A stretch of DNA of 64,000 nucleotides from Paenibacillus_F sp047238265 (GCF_047238265.1 NZ_JBDFMM010000001.1:992001-1056000); one strand, 5' to 3'. Positions 1-8,398 are shown, counted from the first letter of the stretch. Program-made: numbers and translations. The notes: generated by a model not told the origin, from the letters alone.

Positions 1-215
1 CCAACGTCGAAGAAGGCATCATGGAGCTCGACCGGTTCCTCGACGAATCGTTCCTGAACAATTTCGCCCAGGTATACGTTATCCACGGCAAAGGAACGGG
101 TGTGCTGCGGACGGGCATCCAGGACTATCTGCGCAGACATAAGCATGTCAAAAGCTTCCGGATCGGGGCTTATAACGAGGGCGGCAACGGCGTGACGGTG
201 GTTGAATTGAAATAA
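1..215 (+). CDS. mutS2: MutS2 C-terminal end (Smr domain), partial
   Basis: The reading frame is open from base 3 and stops with TAA at 213-215; the 5' part lies outside the window. The visible ~70 residues form a Smr domain: a run of acidic and hydrophobic residues, then the VIHGKGTGVLRTGIQDYL signature and a C-terminal GGNGVTVVEL strand. In Firmicutes this domain ends MutS2, an ATPase that acts on recombination intermediates and on collided ribosomes through its Smr nuclease/RNA-binding part. A stand-alone Smr protein cannot be excluded from the fragment, but the fit to the MutS2 C terminus is close. Confidence 0.85.
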   Translation, partial: NVEEGIMELDRFLDESFLNNFAQVYVIHGKGTGVLRTGIQDYLRRHKHVKSFRIGAYNEGGNGVTVVELK

Positions 216-251
216 CGGAACGGAAGTTCCATAAAAATATTTGGAAATGAT

Positions 252-277
252 TGAAACGTTCTTGCAGGTCCCCCGTA
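252..277 (+). promoter_or_regulatory. Sigma-W-type (ECF) promoter of the pspA operon
   Basis: TGAAAC at 252-257 and CGTA at 274-277 are separated by exactly 16 bases, matching the sigma-W consensus of Bacillus (TGAAAC, 16-17 bases, CGTA). It sits 59 bases before the pspA start. B. subtilis pspA is a known sigma-W target, so the assignment is supported by both sequence and context. Confidence 0.8.
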
Positions 278-335
278 TGAAAAAGTATGAAAGTTATAAA
301 AGCACAATTCAAACGAAAGCGGGAGGGAATTCCAA

Positions 336-1010
336 ATGGGAATTTTTAAAAGACTTAGAGACTTGACGATGGCTTCGATGAACGATTTACTCGATAAAGC
401 GGAAGATCCGGTAAAAATGCTTAACCAGTTCCTGAGAGACATGGAGCAGGACATTCAGGAAGCGGAAGTGGCGGTAGCCAAGCAGATCGCGATCGAGAAG
501 AAATTCAAGCAGCAGTATGAAGAAGCGGAAGAAATGGTCGGCAAGCGTACGGAACAGGCCATGAAAGCTCTGGAGCAGGGCAACGAAGACCTCGCCCGCC
601 GCGCGCTGGAAGACAAGAAAGAGCATCAGACCCGTTTCGACGAAATGAAGCGCCAGTACGACATCGCCAAAACGAATGCCGATCAGCTCCGCAATCAGCT
701 GGCCGAAATGAAAGACGAATTTTCGAAAATGAAAAACAAGAAAGACCTTCTGATCGCCCGTGCCGAAGCGGCGAAAGCCCAGAAGCACATCAACCAGGCG
801 ATGTCCGGTTTCGGAACCGACAACGCGGCGAAAGGCTTCGACCGCATGTCCGAGAAGGTCCTGCAGCTTGAAGCTGAAGCGCAAGCGAGCGGCGAACTCC
901 GCTCCAAAGGCAAGAGCCTGGACGACGAACTGGACCAGCTCGGCAAGAACGACGGCATCGACGACGAGCTTGCGGCCATGAAAGCGAAGCTGGCTGAAAA
1001 AAAACAATAA
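336..1010 (+). CDS. pspA: PspA/IM30 phage-shock family membrane-stress protein
   Basis: A 224-residue PspA/IM30 protein, the usual length. It opens with an amphipathic helix (MGIFKRLRDLTMASMNDLLD) that in the family binds stressed membranes, followed by a highly charged, almost wholly helical coiled coil (about residues 25-190) and a short acidic/lysine tail. PspA polymers stabilise the cytoplasmic membrane during envelope stress. The start has a GCGGGAGG ribosome site. It is first in an operon with a DUF350 membrane protein, a membrane peptide and a zinc-ribbon protein, behind a sigma-W-like promoter. E. coli YjfJ, a PspA paralogue that also lies next to a DUF350 gene, is a comparable arrangement. 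Confidence 0.93.
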   Translation: MGIFKRLRDLTMASMNDLLDKAEDPVKMLNQFLRDMEQDIQEAEVAVAKQIAIEKKFKQQYEEAEEMVGKRTEQAMKALEQGNEDLARRALEDKKEHQTRFDEMKRQYDIAKTNADQLRNQLAEMKDEFSKMKNKKDLLIARAEAAKAQKHINQAMSGFGTDNAAKGFDRMSEKVLQLEAEAQASGELRSKGKSLDDELDQLGKNDGIDDELAAMKAKLAEKKQ

Positions 1011-1105
1011 GCATGATATAATGGCGGTATGCCTAACGCGGAGACTGAGAATTTTCTCAGTCTCTTCCCTTGTTTACCATTCCTTGCGACGGAGGAGGCA
1101 TACAT

Positions 1106-1525
1106 TTGTACGAAGAGGTGAATCAGTTGGTCAGCAATCCTTACCTTGGAGCGTTAGCGTACTTCTCTGTGGCGGTCGTGGCCGTTATCGTATTTCTTAC
1201 CATTTTCGAGATTGTAACGAAGTATAACGACTGGGAAGAGATCAAGCGCGGGAACGTCTCCGTGGCTATGGCTACGGGCGGTAAAATATTCGGAATCTGC
1301 AATCTGTTCCGGTTTGCTATCGAAAACAACGATTCGCTTATCCGCTCGCTCATTTGGGCCGGGTATGGCTTCCTTTTATTGATGGCCGCTTATTTTATTT
1401 TTGAATTTTTGACGCCGTATTTTAAAATCGACGAAGAAATCCAGAAAGACAACCGCGCGGTGGGACTGCTGTCACTGATGATATCCGTCTCCATTTCGTA
1501 TGTCGTCGGAGCATGTGTGCCTTAG
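1106..1525 (+). CDS. DUF350 (YjfL-like) four-helix membrane protein
   Basis: Start chosen at TTG 1106 because GGAGGAGG lies at 1091-1098, seven bases upstream; an in-frame TTG at 1070 has no such site. The 139-residue product has four hydrophobic segments arranged as an internal duplication. Each half carries the DUF350 signature of a charged loop followed by a small-residue helix (EIKRGNVSVAMATGGK and IQKDNRAVGLLSLM). The family function is not established; members occur beside PspA and ATP-grasp genes, as in the E. coli yjf cluster. A second DUF350 gene is at 34351-34740 in this window. Confidence 0.85.
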   Translation: MYEEVNQLVSNPYLGALAYFSVAVVAVIVFLTIFEIVTKYNDWEEIKRGNVSVAMATGGKIFGICNLFRFAIENNDSLIRSLIWAGYGFLLLMAAYFIFEFLTPYFKIDEEIQKDNRAVGLLSLMISVSISYVVGACVP

Positions 1526-1582
1526 AGGGCGCCCGGATCCGGCTCTTCGGCCGCTTGGCGATGGCGGAAAGGAACGCGAACG

Positions 1583-1663
1583 ATGAAATATTTATGGGGA
1601 ATTTTATTCGCGCTGGCCGTACTGTTTATGGGGCTGGGCGTCTGGTATCTAATGAATCATTGA
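1583..1663 (+). CDS. 26-residue single-pass membrane peptide
   Basis: ATG 1583 to TGA 1663 encodes one hydrophobic helix (MKYLWGILFALAVLFMGLGV and a short WYLMNH tail). A GGAAAGGA ribosome site lies about ten bases upstream, and the ORF fills the gap between the DUF350 gene and the zinc-ribbon gene. I do not recognise a family. Operon position suggests a small membrane partner of the PspA/DUF350 module; this is inference. Confidence 0.5.
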   Translation: MKYLWGILFALAVLFMGLGVWYLMNH

Positions 1664-1683
1664 CCTGTCGGAGGTGAACTGAC

Positions 1684-2202
1684 GTGAACGAAGAAGAACT
1701 GAAAACCGTATGTCCGTGGTGCCAGACGGAAATCGTTTGGGATCCGGAGATCGGGCCCGAAGAAGAATGCCCGCACTGCTATAATGAACTGAGCGATTAC
1801 CGCAGTATCCGGCTCGGGGCGGATGAAGAAGAGCCGGACGAGCAGGCGGACGATGAGGAACCGGCGGCCTCTCCCGACGATTTTTTGGACTGGGAAGAAG
1901 AGGACAGCTATACCGACGAGTACGCCGAAGCTATCCGGAATGTGCTGGATACCCAGGAGGAAGCGCCGGAGTGTTCAGCATGCCGGGAACTTATGCTCCA
2001 CGGGGGTACGCAGGTAACCGCGGCTGCGGGGTATACTTCCGTCGTACCTGGACCGGTCGGCAAAGCTTTCCTGAATCCAGGCTACAAACTGAATGTATTT
2101 GTGTGTCCGTCCTGTTTTAAGGTCGAGACTTTTTTGGCGGAAGAAGACCGGGAAAAGCTCCTGGCCGTGCTTAATCCGTCCAAAGAGGGATCGGATAACT
2201 GA
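1684..2202 (+). CDS. Zinc-ribbon protein of unknown function
   Basis: 172 residues. Two CxxC pairs near the N terminus (CPWC and CPHC, residues ~10-32) form a likely zinc ribbon. A strongly acidic linker (~residues 48-90) follows, then a second set (CSAC and CPSC) around a GG-rich segment that may form another metal site. There is no signal peptide or membrane segment, so it should be cytosolic. It is last in the pspA operon; GGAGGTGAACTGAC precedes the ATG. No function can be assigned; cytosolic partner or regulator of the membrane-stress module is a guess from context. Confidence 0.75.
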   Translation: MNEEELKTVCPWCQTEIVWDPEIGPEEECPHCYNELSDYRSIRLGADEEEPDEQADDEEPAASPDDFLDWEEEDSYTDEYAEAIRNVLDTQEEAPECSACRELMLHGGTQVTAAAGYTSVVPGPVGKAFLNPGYKLNVFVCPSCFKVETFLAEEDREKLLAVLNPSKEGSDN

Positions 2203-2214
2203 ATAGAGCCGTTT

Positions 2215-2257
2215 AAAACCGCTGCCGCTGCCGTCTGTTGACGGCGGCGGTTTTTTT
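2215..2257 (+). terminator. Rho-independent terminator of the pspA operon
   Basis: A GC-rich stem (AAACCGC...GCCGTC with GACGGCGGCGGTTT) is closed by a short loop and followed by seven T. It begins 12 bases after the zinc-ribbon stop codon. Confidence 0.85.
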
Positions 2258-2585
2258 GCGTCGCGAGATACTCCGGGATTCGGTCTTGCCGCCGCACATG
2301 ACTCCGGGCTCGGTATTAAGGGCACATGAACGCGGTCAGCCGTTCCGTTCCGGCCAGGAGTCAACGCGAGCGGGTCCGGGCGCGTGAGCCTGAGCTAGGC
2401 GCGGCTCGGCTGCTGACCGCAAGAAGGCGGCGCAGGGGCTTCCGGCGGACAGGCAGGCAGATGGAGCGGCAGACAAACCGGCAAACAAACCGGCAGGGAA
2501 AAAACGGAATTTATTTGCTTCTTTGAAGAGGCCTTCTTTTGGACAGGATAAGGAAGATCAGGCTTCGAAAGGAAGGGATTTGAGG
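2258..2585. other. Intergenic stretch without a recognised gene
   Basis: GC-rich sequence between the pspA-operon terminator and the MFS gene. Short reiterated AAACCGGCA-type motifs occur at 2475-2500. No ORF with a convincing ribosome site or family resemblance is present; the MFS ribosome site (AAAGGAAGG, 2568-2576) lies at its end. Confidence 0.5.
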
Positions 2586-3920
2586 ATGCAGCAGGACAAA
2601 TACCGGGGACGCTCCCGGCTGGCAGGCTGGCTCGGAACGGGCAAGGAAACACCGGCGGCGGAGTCTTGGGAACAGGATGCCACGGATGCCGTCGCTTACG
2701 CGGGGAAGAAAAAGAAACTTACCATTGGAAAACTGGATGCCCAGTCCGCCCTGCTGCTTATAGAAAATATGCTTTTCGCGGCCGCCAACGCCTTGTCCGG
2801 CACATTCGTCAGTATTTATCTGTGGAAAGCCAAGAGTGATTTTGCCATGATCGGCTGGTTTACTCTCACACATCAGCTTGCGATGGCGCTTACGTTCTGG
2901 GCAGCGGGCAAGTGGGTGAAAGAGCACAACAAAATGAACTGTCTCCGTGCGGGCGTCGTTATGTCGGCGGTTTTTTACCTGCTCGTTCTCATGCTCGGCC
3001 TGTCCAGCGTGAATTACATTTTCCTGCTCGGAGCGGTTCAGGGGATGGCTTCGGGCTTTTTCTGGCTGGCGTTTAACATAGTCTATTTCGAAGTTACGAG
3101 CCGGGAGACACGGGATAAATTTAACGGCTGGGCGGGTCTGCTTGGAGCGGGCGTCGGCATGCTGGCACCCTGGATTTCCGGACTCATTATCGTTCATATG
3201 GCGGGTACGGCCGGTTACCGGGTTATTTTCTCGATATCGCTGGGTATTTTTGTTCTCGGCGTGGCGGTGAGTTTTTTTCTGAAAAAAAGAAAGATCGAAG
3301 GCACCTACGGCTGGACGTACGGTTTCCGTCATTTGCGGCAGGGGAATACTCCGTGGCGTCCGGTTTGCGCGGCCTTGATGGCGCAGGGTTTCCGCGAAGG
3401 CGTATTCGGGTTTATGATTTCGCTGCTGGTGTATATCGCGACGACGAGCGAGCAGAAGCTCGGAAGCTATGCCTTGGTTACTTCGGGAGTTTCCTTCGTC
3501 AGTTTCTGGCTGGTCGGCCGTGTCCTAAAACCCAAATACAGAAGCAGGGGGATGCTCGTCGGGGTCCTGATGGTGATCGCGGCGATTCTGCCGTTTTTTT
3601 GGAAGGTGAATTTCATGACGCTTCTCGTGTTCGGGATCGGTACGTCACTTTTTCTGCCGCTGTTTACGATTCCCATGACATCGTCCGTGTTTGATTTGAT
3701 CGGGAGAGACGAGGAGAGCGTTAAACACCGGGAGGAGCTCGTCATTTTGAGGGAGCTGGCACTGAACGCGGGGCGGATACTGGGCACGCTGTTGTTTATT
3801 GCCGTCGTCTCCCAGAGCACCTCTCCGATGGTGATTAATACTCTGCTGCTTGTGATCGGAAGCGCGCCTTTCCTGAGCTGGCTCTTTATGAGGAAAGTGC
3901 TGCATCCAGAAAACTCTTGA
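2586..3920 (+). CDS. Major facilitator superfamily transporter
   Basis: Start chosen at ATG 2586, nine bases after AAAGGAAGG; an in-frame TTG at 2523 would add 21 polar residues. The 444-residue protein has a polar N-terminal stretch (~45 residues) and about twelve hydrophobic helices, with the conserved MFS-like loop KWVKEHNKMNCLR after helix 2-3 and a basic cytoplasmic loop (FLKKRKIEGT) at mid-protein. The substrate cannot be read from the sequence. The gene has no obvious operon partner; cysK follows after a ~94-base gap. Confidence 0.8.
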   Translation: MQQDKYRGRSRLAGWLGTGKETPAAESWEQDATDAVAYAGKKKKLTIGKLDAQSALLLIENMLFAAANALSGTFVSIYLWKAKSDFAMIGWFTLTHQLAMALTFWAAGKWVKEHNKMNCLRAGVVMSAVFYLLVLMLGLSSVNYIFLLGAVQGMASGFFWLAFNIVYFEVTSRETRDKFNGWAGLLGAGVGMLAPWISGLIIVHMAGTAGYRVIFSISLGIFVLGVAVSFFLKKRKIEGTYGWTYGFRHLRQGNTPWRPVCAALMAQGFREGVFGFMISLLVYIATTSEQKLGSYALVTSGVSFVSFWLVGRVLKPKYRSRGMLVGVLMVIAAILPFFWKVNFMTLLVFGIGTSLFLPLFTIPMTSSVFDLIGRDEESVKHREELVILRELALNAGRILGTLLFIAVVSQSTSPMVINTLLLVIGSAPFLSWLFMRKVLHPENS

Positions 3921-4014
3921 CAGAGCTGTCCATTCCTATAAAAATAGTGGGTATATGTTTGGAACCCAATGTGTTGGAAAGAGGAACAATCGTGCTTCGG
4001 GGAGGAGACCGGAA

Positions 4015-4941
4015 ATGAGCGGGAAACTGGTAAACAGCATCGCGGAACTGATTGGGGACACGCCTGCCGTACGGCTTAACCGCCTGACAAGCGAAGAGCA
4101 TGCGGAAGTCTATGTTAAGCTGGAATATTTCAATCCGAGCGGGAGCGTAAAAGACCGCGCGGCTTATAATTTGATCATACAGGCCGAGAAAGACGGCCTG
4201 CTTCAGCCCGGCGCGACGATCATCGAGCCGACAAGCGGCAACACCGGGATCGGACTGGCGATGAACGCGGCCGCGAAGGGGTATAAAGCGATTCTGGTTA
4301 TGCCGGATAACATGACCAAGGAGCGGATCAATCTGCTCAAGGCCTATGGAGCGGATGTGGTGCTGACGCCTGCGGCGGAACGTATGCCGGGTGCCATTGC
4401 CAAAGCGCTGGAGCTTCAGCGCGGCATTCCCGGCAGTTTTATCCCGCAGCAGTTCGAGAACAAGGCGAACCCGGACATTCACCGGGTGACGACCGCCTTG
4501 GAGATTATCGAGCAGACGGGCGGGAGGCTCGACGCGTTCGTCGCTTCGTCCGGTACGGGCGGAACGATCACGGGCACGGGCGAGGTGCTGCGCGAGCGGA
4601 TCCCCGGCATCGGGATCTACGTCGTCGAGCCCGCCGGATCGCCGGTGCTGTCGGGCGGAGAGCCCGGCCCGCACAAGCTGGTCGGCACGTCGCCCGGCTT
4701 CGTGCCGAAGATTTTGAACACGGACGTCTATGACGAGATCGTCCGTGTGGAGGACGAGGATGCGCTGCGTACGACCCGGGAGCTCGCGGCCAAGGAGGGC
4801 ATCCTCGTCGGTCCGTCCGCGGGCGCGACCGTGTGGACGGCCATCCAGGTGGCCCGCAAGCTGGGGCCCGGCAAGCGCGTTCTGTGCATTGCGCCCGATA
4901 CGGGCGAGCGGTACCTCAGCATGGACATTTTCGGCGAATAA
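4015..4941 (+). CDS. cysK: Cysteine synthase (O-acetylserine sulfhydrylase)
   Basis: Start at ATG 4015, after GGGGAGGAGACCGG; the upstream in-frame ATG at 3955 lacks a ribosome site. The 308-residue PLP enzyme forms cysteine from O-acetylserine and sulfide. Visible hallmarks are the PLP lysine K46 in NPSGSVKDRAA, the TSGNTGIG substrate loop, the GTGGTITG phosphate-binding glycine loop and a GPSAGA segment near the C terminus. Length matches CysK. Cystathionine beta-synthase-type enzymes share these motifs, but no extra domain is present and the short form favours CysK. Confidence 0.92.
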   Translation: MSGKLVNSIAELIGDTPAVRLNRLTSEEHAEVYVKLEYFNPSGSVKDRAAYNLIIQAEKDGLLQPGATIIEPTSGNTGIGLAMNAAAKGYKAILVMPDNMTKERINLLKAYGADVVLTPAAERMPGAIAKALELQRGIPGSFIPQQFENKANPDIHRVTTALEIIEQTGGRLDAFVASSGTGGTITGTGEVLRERIPGIGIYVVEPAGSPVLSGGEPGPHKLVGTSPGFVPKILNTDVYDEIVRVEDEDALRTTRELAAKEGILVGPSAGATVWTAIQVARKLGPGKRVLCIAPDTGERYLSMDIFGE

Positions 4942-5115
4942 AGCGCGGGATGGCGACGCATGCGGCCGCATCCCTCACAGCGGCATTCCGCGGGGATGGA
5001 TTTCCATGCACGAAGCTCGTTCAGGCTGAGCGAGGACGGACGCGTCGCGCCAATGTCAGCAGACGAACCGGTGGCGCTCGCATAGGGCACATGCCGCAGA
5101 GGCTGCTTAATCGGC

Positions 5116-5168
5116 CTGCATAAAAAAGAGCTTTCCCTGAAATTCGGGGAAAGCTCTTTTTTATGCAG
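5116..5168. terminator. Bidirectional terminator with a 22-bp perfect stem
   Basis: Bases 5116-5137 and 5147-5168 are perfect inverted repeats around a nine-base loop, with an A run in the left arm and a T run (5157-5162) in the right, so it could work on both strands. The last six bases of the stem (ATGCAG, 5163-5168) are the first bases of the tandem array that follows. It lies about 170 bases after cysK; the sequence from 4942 to 5115 holds nothing I recognise. Confidence 0.85.
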
Positions 5169-5428
5169 CCCGGCTTATGCAGCCCGGCTTATGCAGCCCG
5201 GCTTATGCAGCCCGGCTTATGCAGCCCGGCTTATGCAGCCCGGCTTATGCAGCCCGGCTTATGCAGCCCGGCTTATGCAGCCCGGCTTATGCAGCCCGGC
5301 TTATGCAGCCCGGCTTATGCAGCCCGGCTTATGCAGCCCGGCTTATGCAGCCCGGCTTATGCAGCCCGGCTTATGCAGCCCGGCTTATGCAGCCCGGCTT
5401 ATGCAGCCCGGCTTATGCAGCCCGGCTT
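5163..5428. repeat. Tandem array: 19 exact copies of a 14-bp unit
   Basis: The unit ATGCAGCCCGGCTT is repeated head to tail 19 times with no mismatch (266 bases), then degenerates at ATGCGAATGCC. Because 14 is not a multiple of three and the forward unit has no stop, all three forward frames stay open and encode the same 14-residue repeat (MQPGLCSPAYAARL), which produces spurious ORFs. The reverse strand contains TAA in the array. I regard it as non-coding satellite-like DNA born from the terminator arm. Confidence 0.95.
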
Positions 5429-5614
5429 ATGCGAATGCCTCACCGATACCGGGGAAGGCACATATATAAAGAACGGAGAGTTACGAACCGCTGTTTACAA
5501 AGAACGCCACACCGAAAAAGGCCGGCTCCTGTGTTTTTGTCCTGCGCCTATTTACGGTCGGTGCTCGGTAGGCGAACAATTTTTAGTGAAAGAGTGGAAT
5601 ATGAGAGTAAGTGA

Positions 5615-5643
5615 TTGAATAAAAATACAATATCATGTATAAT
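5615..5643 (+). promoter_or_regulatory. Sigma-A promoter upstream of the GNAT-like ORF
   Basis: TTGAAT at 5615-5620 and TATAAT at 5638-5643 have a 17-base spacer. It lies 42 bases before the ATG at 5685. Confidence 0.75.
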
Positions 5644-5684
5644 TATGATAACTTCACTTGTTCGTAGAAAGGTGGCTTGCATAA

Positions 5685-5993
5685 ATGATTTCCTTGTCCG
5701 GTGAAATGCCTAAACCATGGGTCCTAAACCCCTTTATACAATCCTATACAGAATTAACTTCCCAGAAGGTCGATCGCAAAAGTTTGAAAGGGATCGGAAA
5801 CGGCCGTTTTATTTCCGCGTACGAAGATCAGAAGCTGGTCGGAATCGCGTTTTGTACCGGGGACGTGGAGTGGGAGAACGAAGTTTCACTATCGGTCCTT
5901 GTTCTCCCGTCCTACCGCAAGAGCGGGATCGAATCGGCGATGCTGCGTCTGCTTCGCGGCAAACAGTCTGCCTACAGCCGCACGGTAGGCTAA
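5685..5993 (+). CDS. Short GNAT-like acetyltransferase, possibly truncated
   Basis: 102 residues, starting at ATG after GAAAGGTGG. The C-terminal part (SLSVLVLPSYRKSGIESAMLRLL) resembles GNAT motif A, the acetyl-CoA pyrophosphate loop, and the preceding segment resembles the central beta strands. Normal GNAT domains need about 45 more residues after motif A, which are absent; none of the frames downstream to 6212 restores a recognisable motif B. It is probably a truncated remnant or a very short variant. It has its own sigma-A-like promoter. Confidence 0.5.
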   Translation: MISLSGEMPKPWVLNPFIQSYTELTSQKVDRKSLKGIGNGRFISAYEDQKLVGIAFCTGDVEWENEVSLSVLVLPSYRKSGIESAMLRLLRGKQSAYSRTVG

Positions 5994-6212
5994 AGCGGAA
6001 AGTACCGGCAGGATGGAGACCCGTCCTGGGTGTACTAAGACCGACAAGGGAGCGCCCGGCCTCCCCGGAAGACCGGCAAAGGAGATTGCCTGCACGGGAA
6101 AAGGCTCTCCGAGCAGAATTCCGGCGGGAAGAAGAGCCGCGTCCGGTCTTGGATTAACCTGGCGGCTTTCCGCCGCCGGGCGATGCCGCACTGTGCGCGG
6201 GCAAGTAGAGGA
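5994..6212. other. Intergenic stretch without a recognised gene
   Basis: GC-rich sequence following the GNAT-like ORF. Several frames are open but show no ribosome site, domain or codon pattern that suggests a gene. With the terminator at 6213 and the leader of the Lrp gene it makes a ~370-base gap. Confidence 0.45.
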
Positions 6213-6241
6213 AGCTGCAAAGCGCGTGCTTGCGGCTTTTT
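6213..6241 (+). terminator. Terminator-like hairpin before the Lrp regulator
   Basis: AGCTGCAA (6213-6220) pairs with TTGCGGCT (6230-6237) with one G-U pair, and the stem runs into five T. Confidence 0.6.
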
Positions 6242-6366
6242 CGCGCTTCCGTTTTTTATTGAATTCGGCGGGGGCTGCGTGTAATATGGAAGATAACGAT
6301 TTTCCCTATCCGATGCTTGATTTCATTGGACCTTATTCATGATGATTCTTAGTGGGAGGCTTGACG

Positions 6367-6858
6367 ATGGACGATTTGAAGCACAAGATTCTGGATATTC
6401 TGAAAGAGGATTCCCGCCGCTCTCCGGCGCTTATCGCGACGATGCTGGGAATTACCGAAGAAGAGGCGTCGGCCGCCATCCGCCAGATGGAAGACGAACA
6501 CATCATCGTGAAATACGCCACCGTGCTCAACTGGAGCAAAGTGGACAGCGACAAGGTAAACGCGCTGATCGAAGTGCAGATCACGCCTGAACGGGGAACG
6601 GGATTCGACGCGATTGCGGAACGCATTTATTTATATCCGGAAGTGAAGTCGGTCTACCTGATGTCGGGAGCTTACGATCTGCTTGTGGAGATCGAGGGCC
6701 GCACGCTTAGGGAAGTGTCTTCTTTCGTTTCCAGCAAGCTGTCGACACTGGACCGGGTATTGTCAACGAAAACTCATTTTATTCTGAAAAAATACAAACA
6801 GGATGGGATCATTTTTGATGACCGTGAGGATGATCATCGGATGCTGGTCTCACCATAA
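6367..6858 (+). CDS. alaR: Lrp/AsnC-family transcriptional regulator (AlaR-like)
   Basis: Start at ATG 6367, seven bases after GGGAGG; an upstream GTG at 6352 overlaps that site. 163 residues: an N-terminal winged helix-turn-helix (about 1-60, with the recognition region MLGITEEEASAAIRQMEDEHII) and a C-terminal RAM/ACT-like effector domain (EVKSVYLMSGAYDLLVEIEG). It ends six bases before an aminotransferase start. The same pair exists in B. subtilis as yugG-yugH (alaR-alaT), where the regulator activates an alanine aminotransferase gene, so an alanine-responsive role is likely but inferred from gene order. Confidence 0.8.
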   Translation: MDDLKHKILDILKEDSRRSPALIATMLGITEEEASAAIRQMEDEHIIVKYATVLNWSKVDSDKVNALIEVQITPERGTGFDAIAERIYLYPEVKSVYLMSGAYDLLVEIEGRTLREVSSFVSSKLSTLDRVLSTKTHFILKKYKQDGIIFDDREDDHRMLVSP

Positions 6859-6870
6859 AGGACGATGACG

Positions 6871-8067
6871 ATGATAAACCAGGAAGAAATCGGACGTAAA
6901 CCGAAATCCATGCAGGGCTATTTGTCACCGCTGGTCCGGGATATTCCTCCTTCGGGCATCCGGCGTTTTTTTGATTTGGTAAGCGGAAGCAAGGATATTA
7001 TTTCTCTCGGCGTCGGGGAGCCGGATTTTGTGACGCCTTGGCATGTCCGCGAGGCATGCGTGTATTCTCTGGAAAGAGGCCGGACGAATTATACGCCGAA
7101 TGCGGGCCTTCCTGAGCTTCGCGAAGCGATCGCCGAGTACTTGTATACGAGTTTTGCCGTAAAATACGAGCCCTCGAACGAAGTCGTCGTTACGGTCGGC
7201 GGCAGCGAGGCGATTGACCTTGCGCTGCGCGCGCTGATTACGCCGGGCGATGAAATTCTCGTTCCGGAGCCCTGCTACATCGCATACAGCCCGATCGTCA
7301 CGATCGGCGGGGGAGTCCCGGTCGGCATCGAGACCTTCGCGAAGGACAGCTTCAAACTGAAGCCCGAAGCTCTCCGCGCAAGTCTGACGCCGAAATCCAA
7401 GGTGCTCGTGCTGAGCTATCCGAGCAATCCGACCGGCGGCATCATGACGTACGAGGATTGGGAGCCGATCGCCCGAATCGTGGAAGAGAACGATCTGATC
7501 GTTATCGCCGACGAAATCTACGCGGAGCTCACATACGGAAGCAGGCACGTAAGCTTCGCTTCGCTGCCGGGCATGCGTGACCGTACGATTCTCGTCAGCG
7601 GCTTCGCGAAAGCTTTTGCCATGACGGGATGGAGAGTCGGATATATGTGCGGACATCCGGACCTGATCTCGGCCATGCTGAAGATCCACCAGTACACGGT
7701 AATGTGTGCCCCGATCATGGGCCAGATCGCCGCTCTCGAGGCGCTGCGCAACGGCCTGGAAGAGAAAGACCGGATGATGGAGTCTTATAATCAGCGCCGG
7801 CGCCTGGTGGTACAAGGCTTCCGGCAGATCGGTCTCGACTGCCACGAGCCGCAGGGCGCGTTTTACGCGTTCCCTTCCATCGCTTCGACGGGTCTCAGCT
7901 CCGAAGAGTTCGCTCAGAGACTCCTGACTGAAGCGAAGGTGGCGGCTGTGCCGGGGCAGGTGTTCGGGAACGGGGGAGAAGGCTTCGTCCGTTGCTCGTA
8001 TGCGACTTCCGTTTCACAGCTGAACGAAGCTTTGGACCGTATTGGGTCTTTTGTGAAAAATTTGTAA
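6871..8067 (+). CDS. alaT: Class I aminotransferase, probable alanine aminotransferase
   Basis: Two ATG codons are possible; 6871 is eight bases from AAAGGA while 6865 is too close. 398 residues, fold-type I PLP enzyme. Visible features: substrate segment SLGVGEPDF, the NPTGG asparagine motif, the aspartate in IVIADEIYAELTYG, PLP lysine K247 in SGFAKAFAMTGWR and the carboxylate-binding arginine in EGFVRCSYA. Close homologues include YugH/AlaT and PatA. Placement directly after an Lrp-type regulator supports AlaT. Confidence 0.82.
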   Translation: MINQEEIGRKPKSMQGYLSPLVRDIPPSGIRRFFDLVSGSKDIISLGVGEPDFVTPWHVREACVYSLERGRTNYTPNAGLPELREAIAEYLYTSFAVKYEPSNEVVVTVGGSEAIDLALRALITPGDEILVPEPCYIAYSPIVTIGGGVPVGIETFAKDSFKLKPEALRASLTPKSKVLVLSYPSNPTGGIMTYEDWEPIARIVEENDLIVIADEIYAELTYGSRHVSFASLPGMRDRTILVSGFAKAFAMTGWRVGYMCGHPDLISAMLKIHQYTVMCAPIMGQIAALEALRNGLEEKDRMMESYNQRRRLVVQGFRQIGLDCHEPQGAFYAFPSIASTGLSSEEFAQRLLTEAKVAAVPGQVFGNGGEGFVRCSYATSVSQLNEALDRIGSFVKNL

Positions 8068-8137
8068 AGACTTGTCCCAAAAAATAGTTTTCAGAATCGG
8101 AAAAAACTGATATCTTTAGGGTAAAGGAGGGATATGT

Positions 8138-8398
8138 ATGGCTTATTTAGAATATCGTCTGGCCGACAATTCGGGTTGGTTCAGCCATGACGTTTCCGAT
8201 CAACGCTGGTTATCCAAACGACCTGCCAAATTAGCCTCCCTCTTTCACCTGGAAGAAGAAATTCAGTTTATGCGGAACAGACTGGAGCAGATGGTCCAGT
8301 CCGGTGAGGCTATGACTTCCGAGTCCGTAATTGAAATGAGTATGCTTCTTGATCATAAGATTAACGAATATATGAATCTAGTTCAGAAGAGCCGGTAA
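8138..8398 (+). CDS. Spo0E-like sporulation regulator with N-terminal extension
   Basis: 86 residues; AAAGGAGG (8123-8130) precedes the ATG. The C-terminal half is a helical hairpin with the Spo0E-family signature in relaxed form (EMSMLLDHKINEYMN, compared with SxxLD...Y). Spo0E proteins are small phosphatases that remove phosphate from Spo0A and delay sporulation. The ~40 N-terminal residues (LEYRLADNSGWFSHDVSDQR) are not typical of the family. The terminator overlaps its stop codon. Confidence 0.65.
   Translation: MAYLEYRLADNSGWFSHDVSDQRWLSKRPAKLASLFHLEEEIQFMRNRLEQMVQSGEAMTSESVIEMSMLLDHKINEYMNLVQKSR

Noticed and set aside
5163..5428. CRISPR array
   Set aside because: The units are contiguous, identical 14-mers with no spacers, and there are no cas genes.
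5163..5618. Three overlapping plus-strand ORFs of 92-151 residues
   Set aside because: They are by-products of the stop-free 14-bp array read in three frames; none has a ribosome site or a non-repetitive protein-like sequence of its own.
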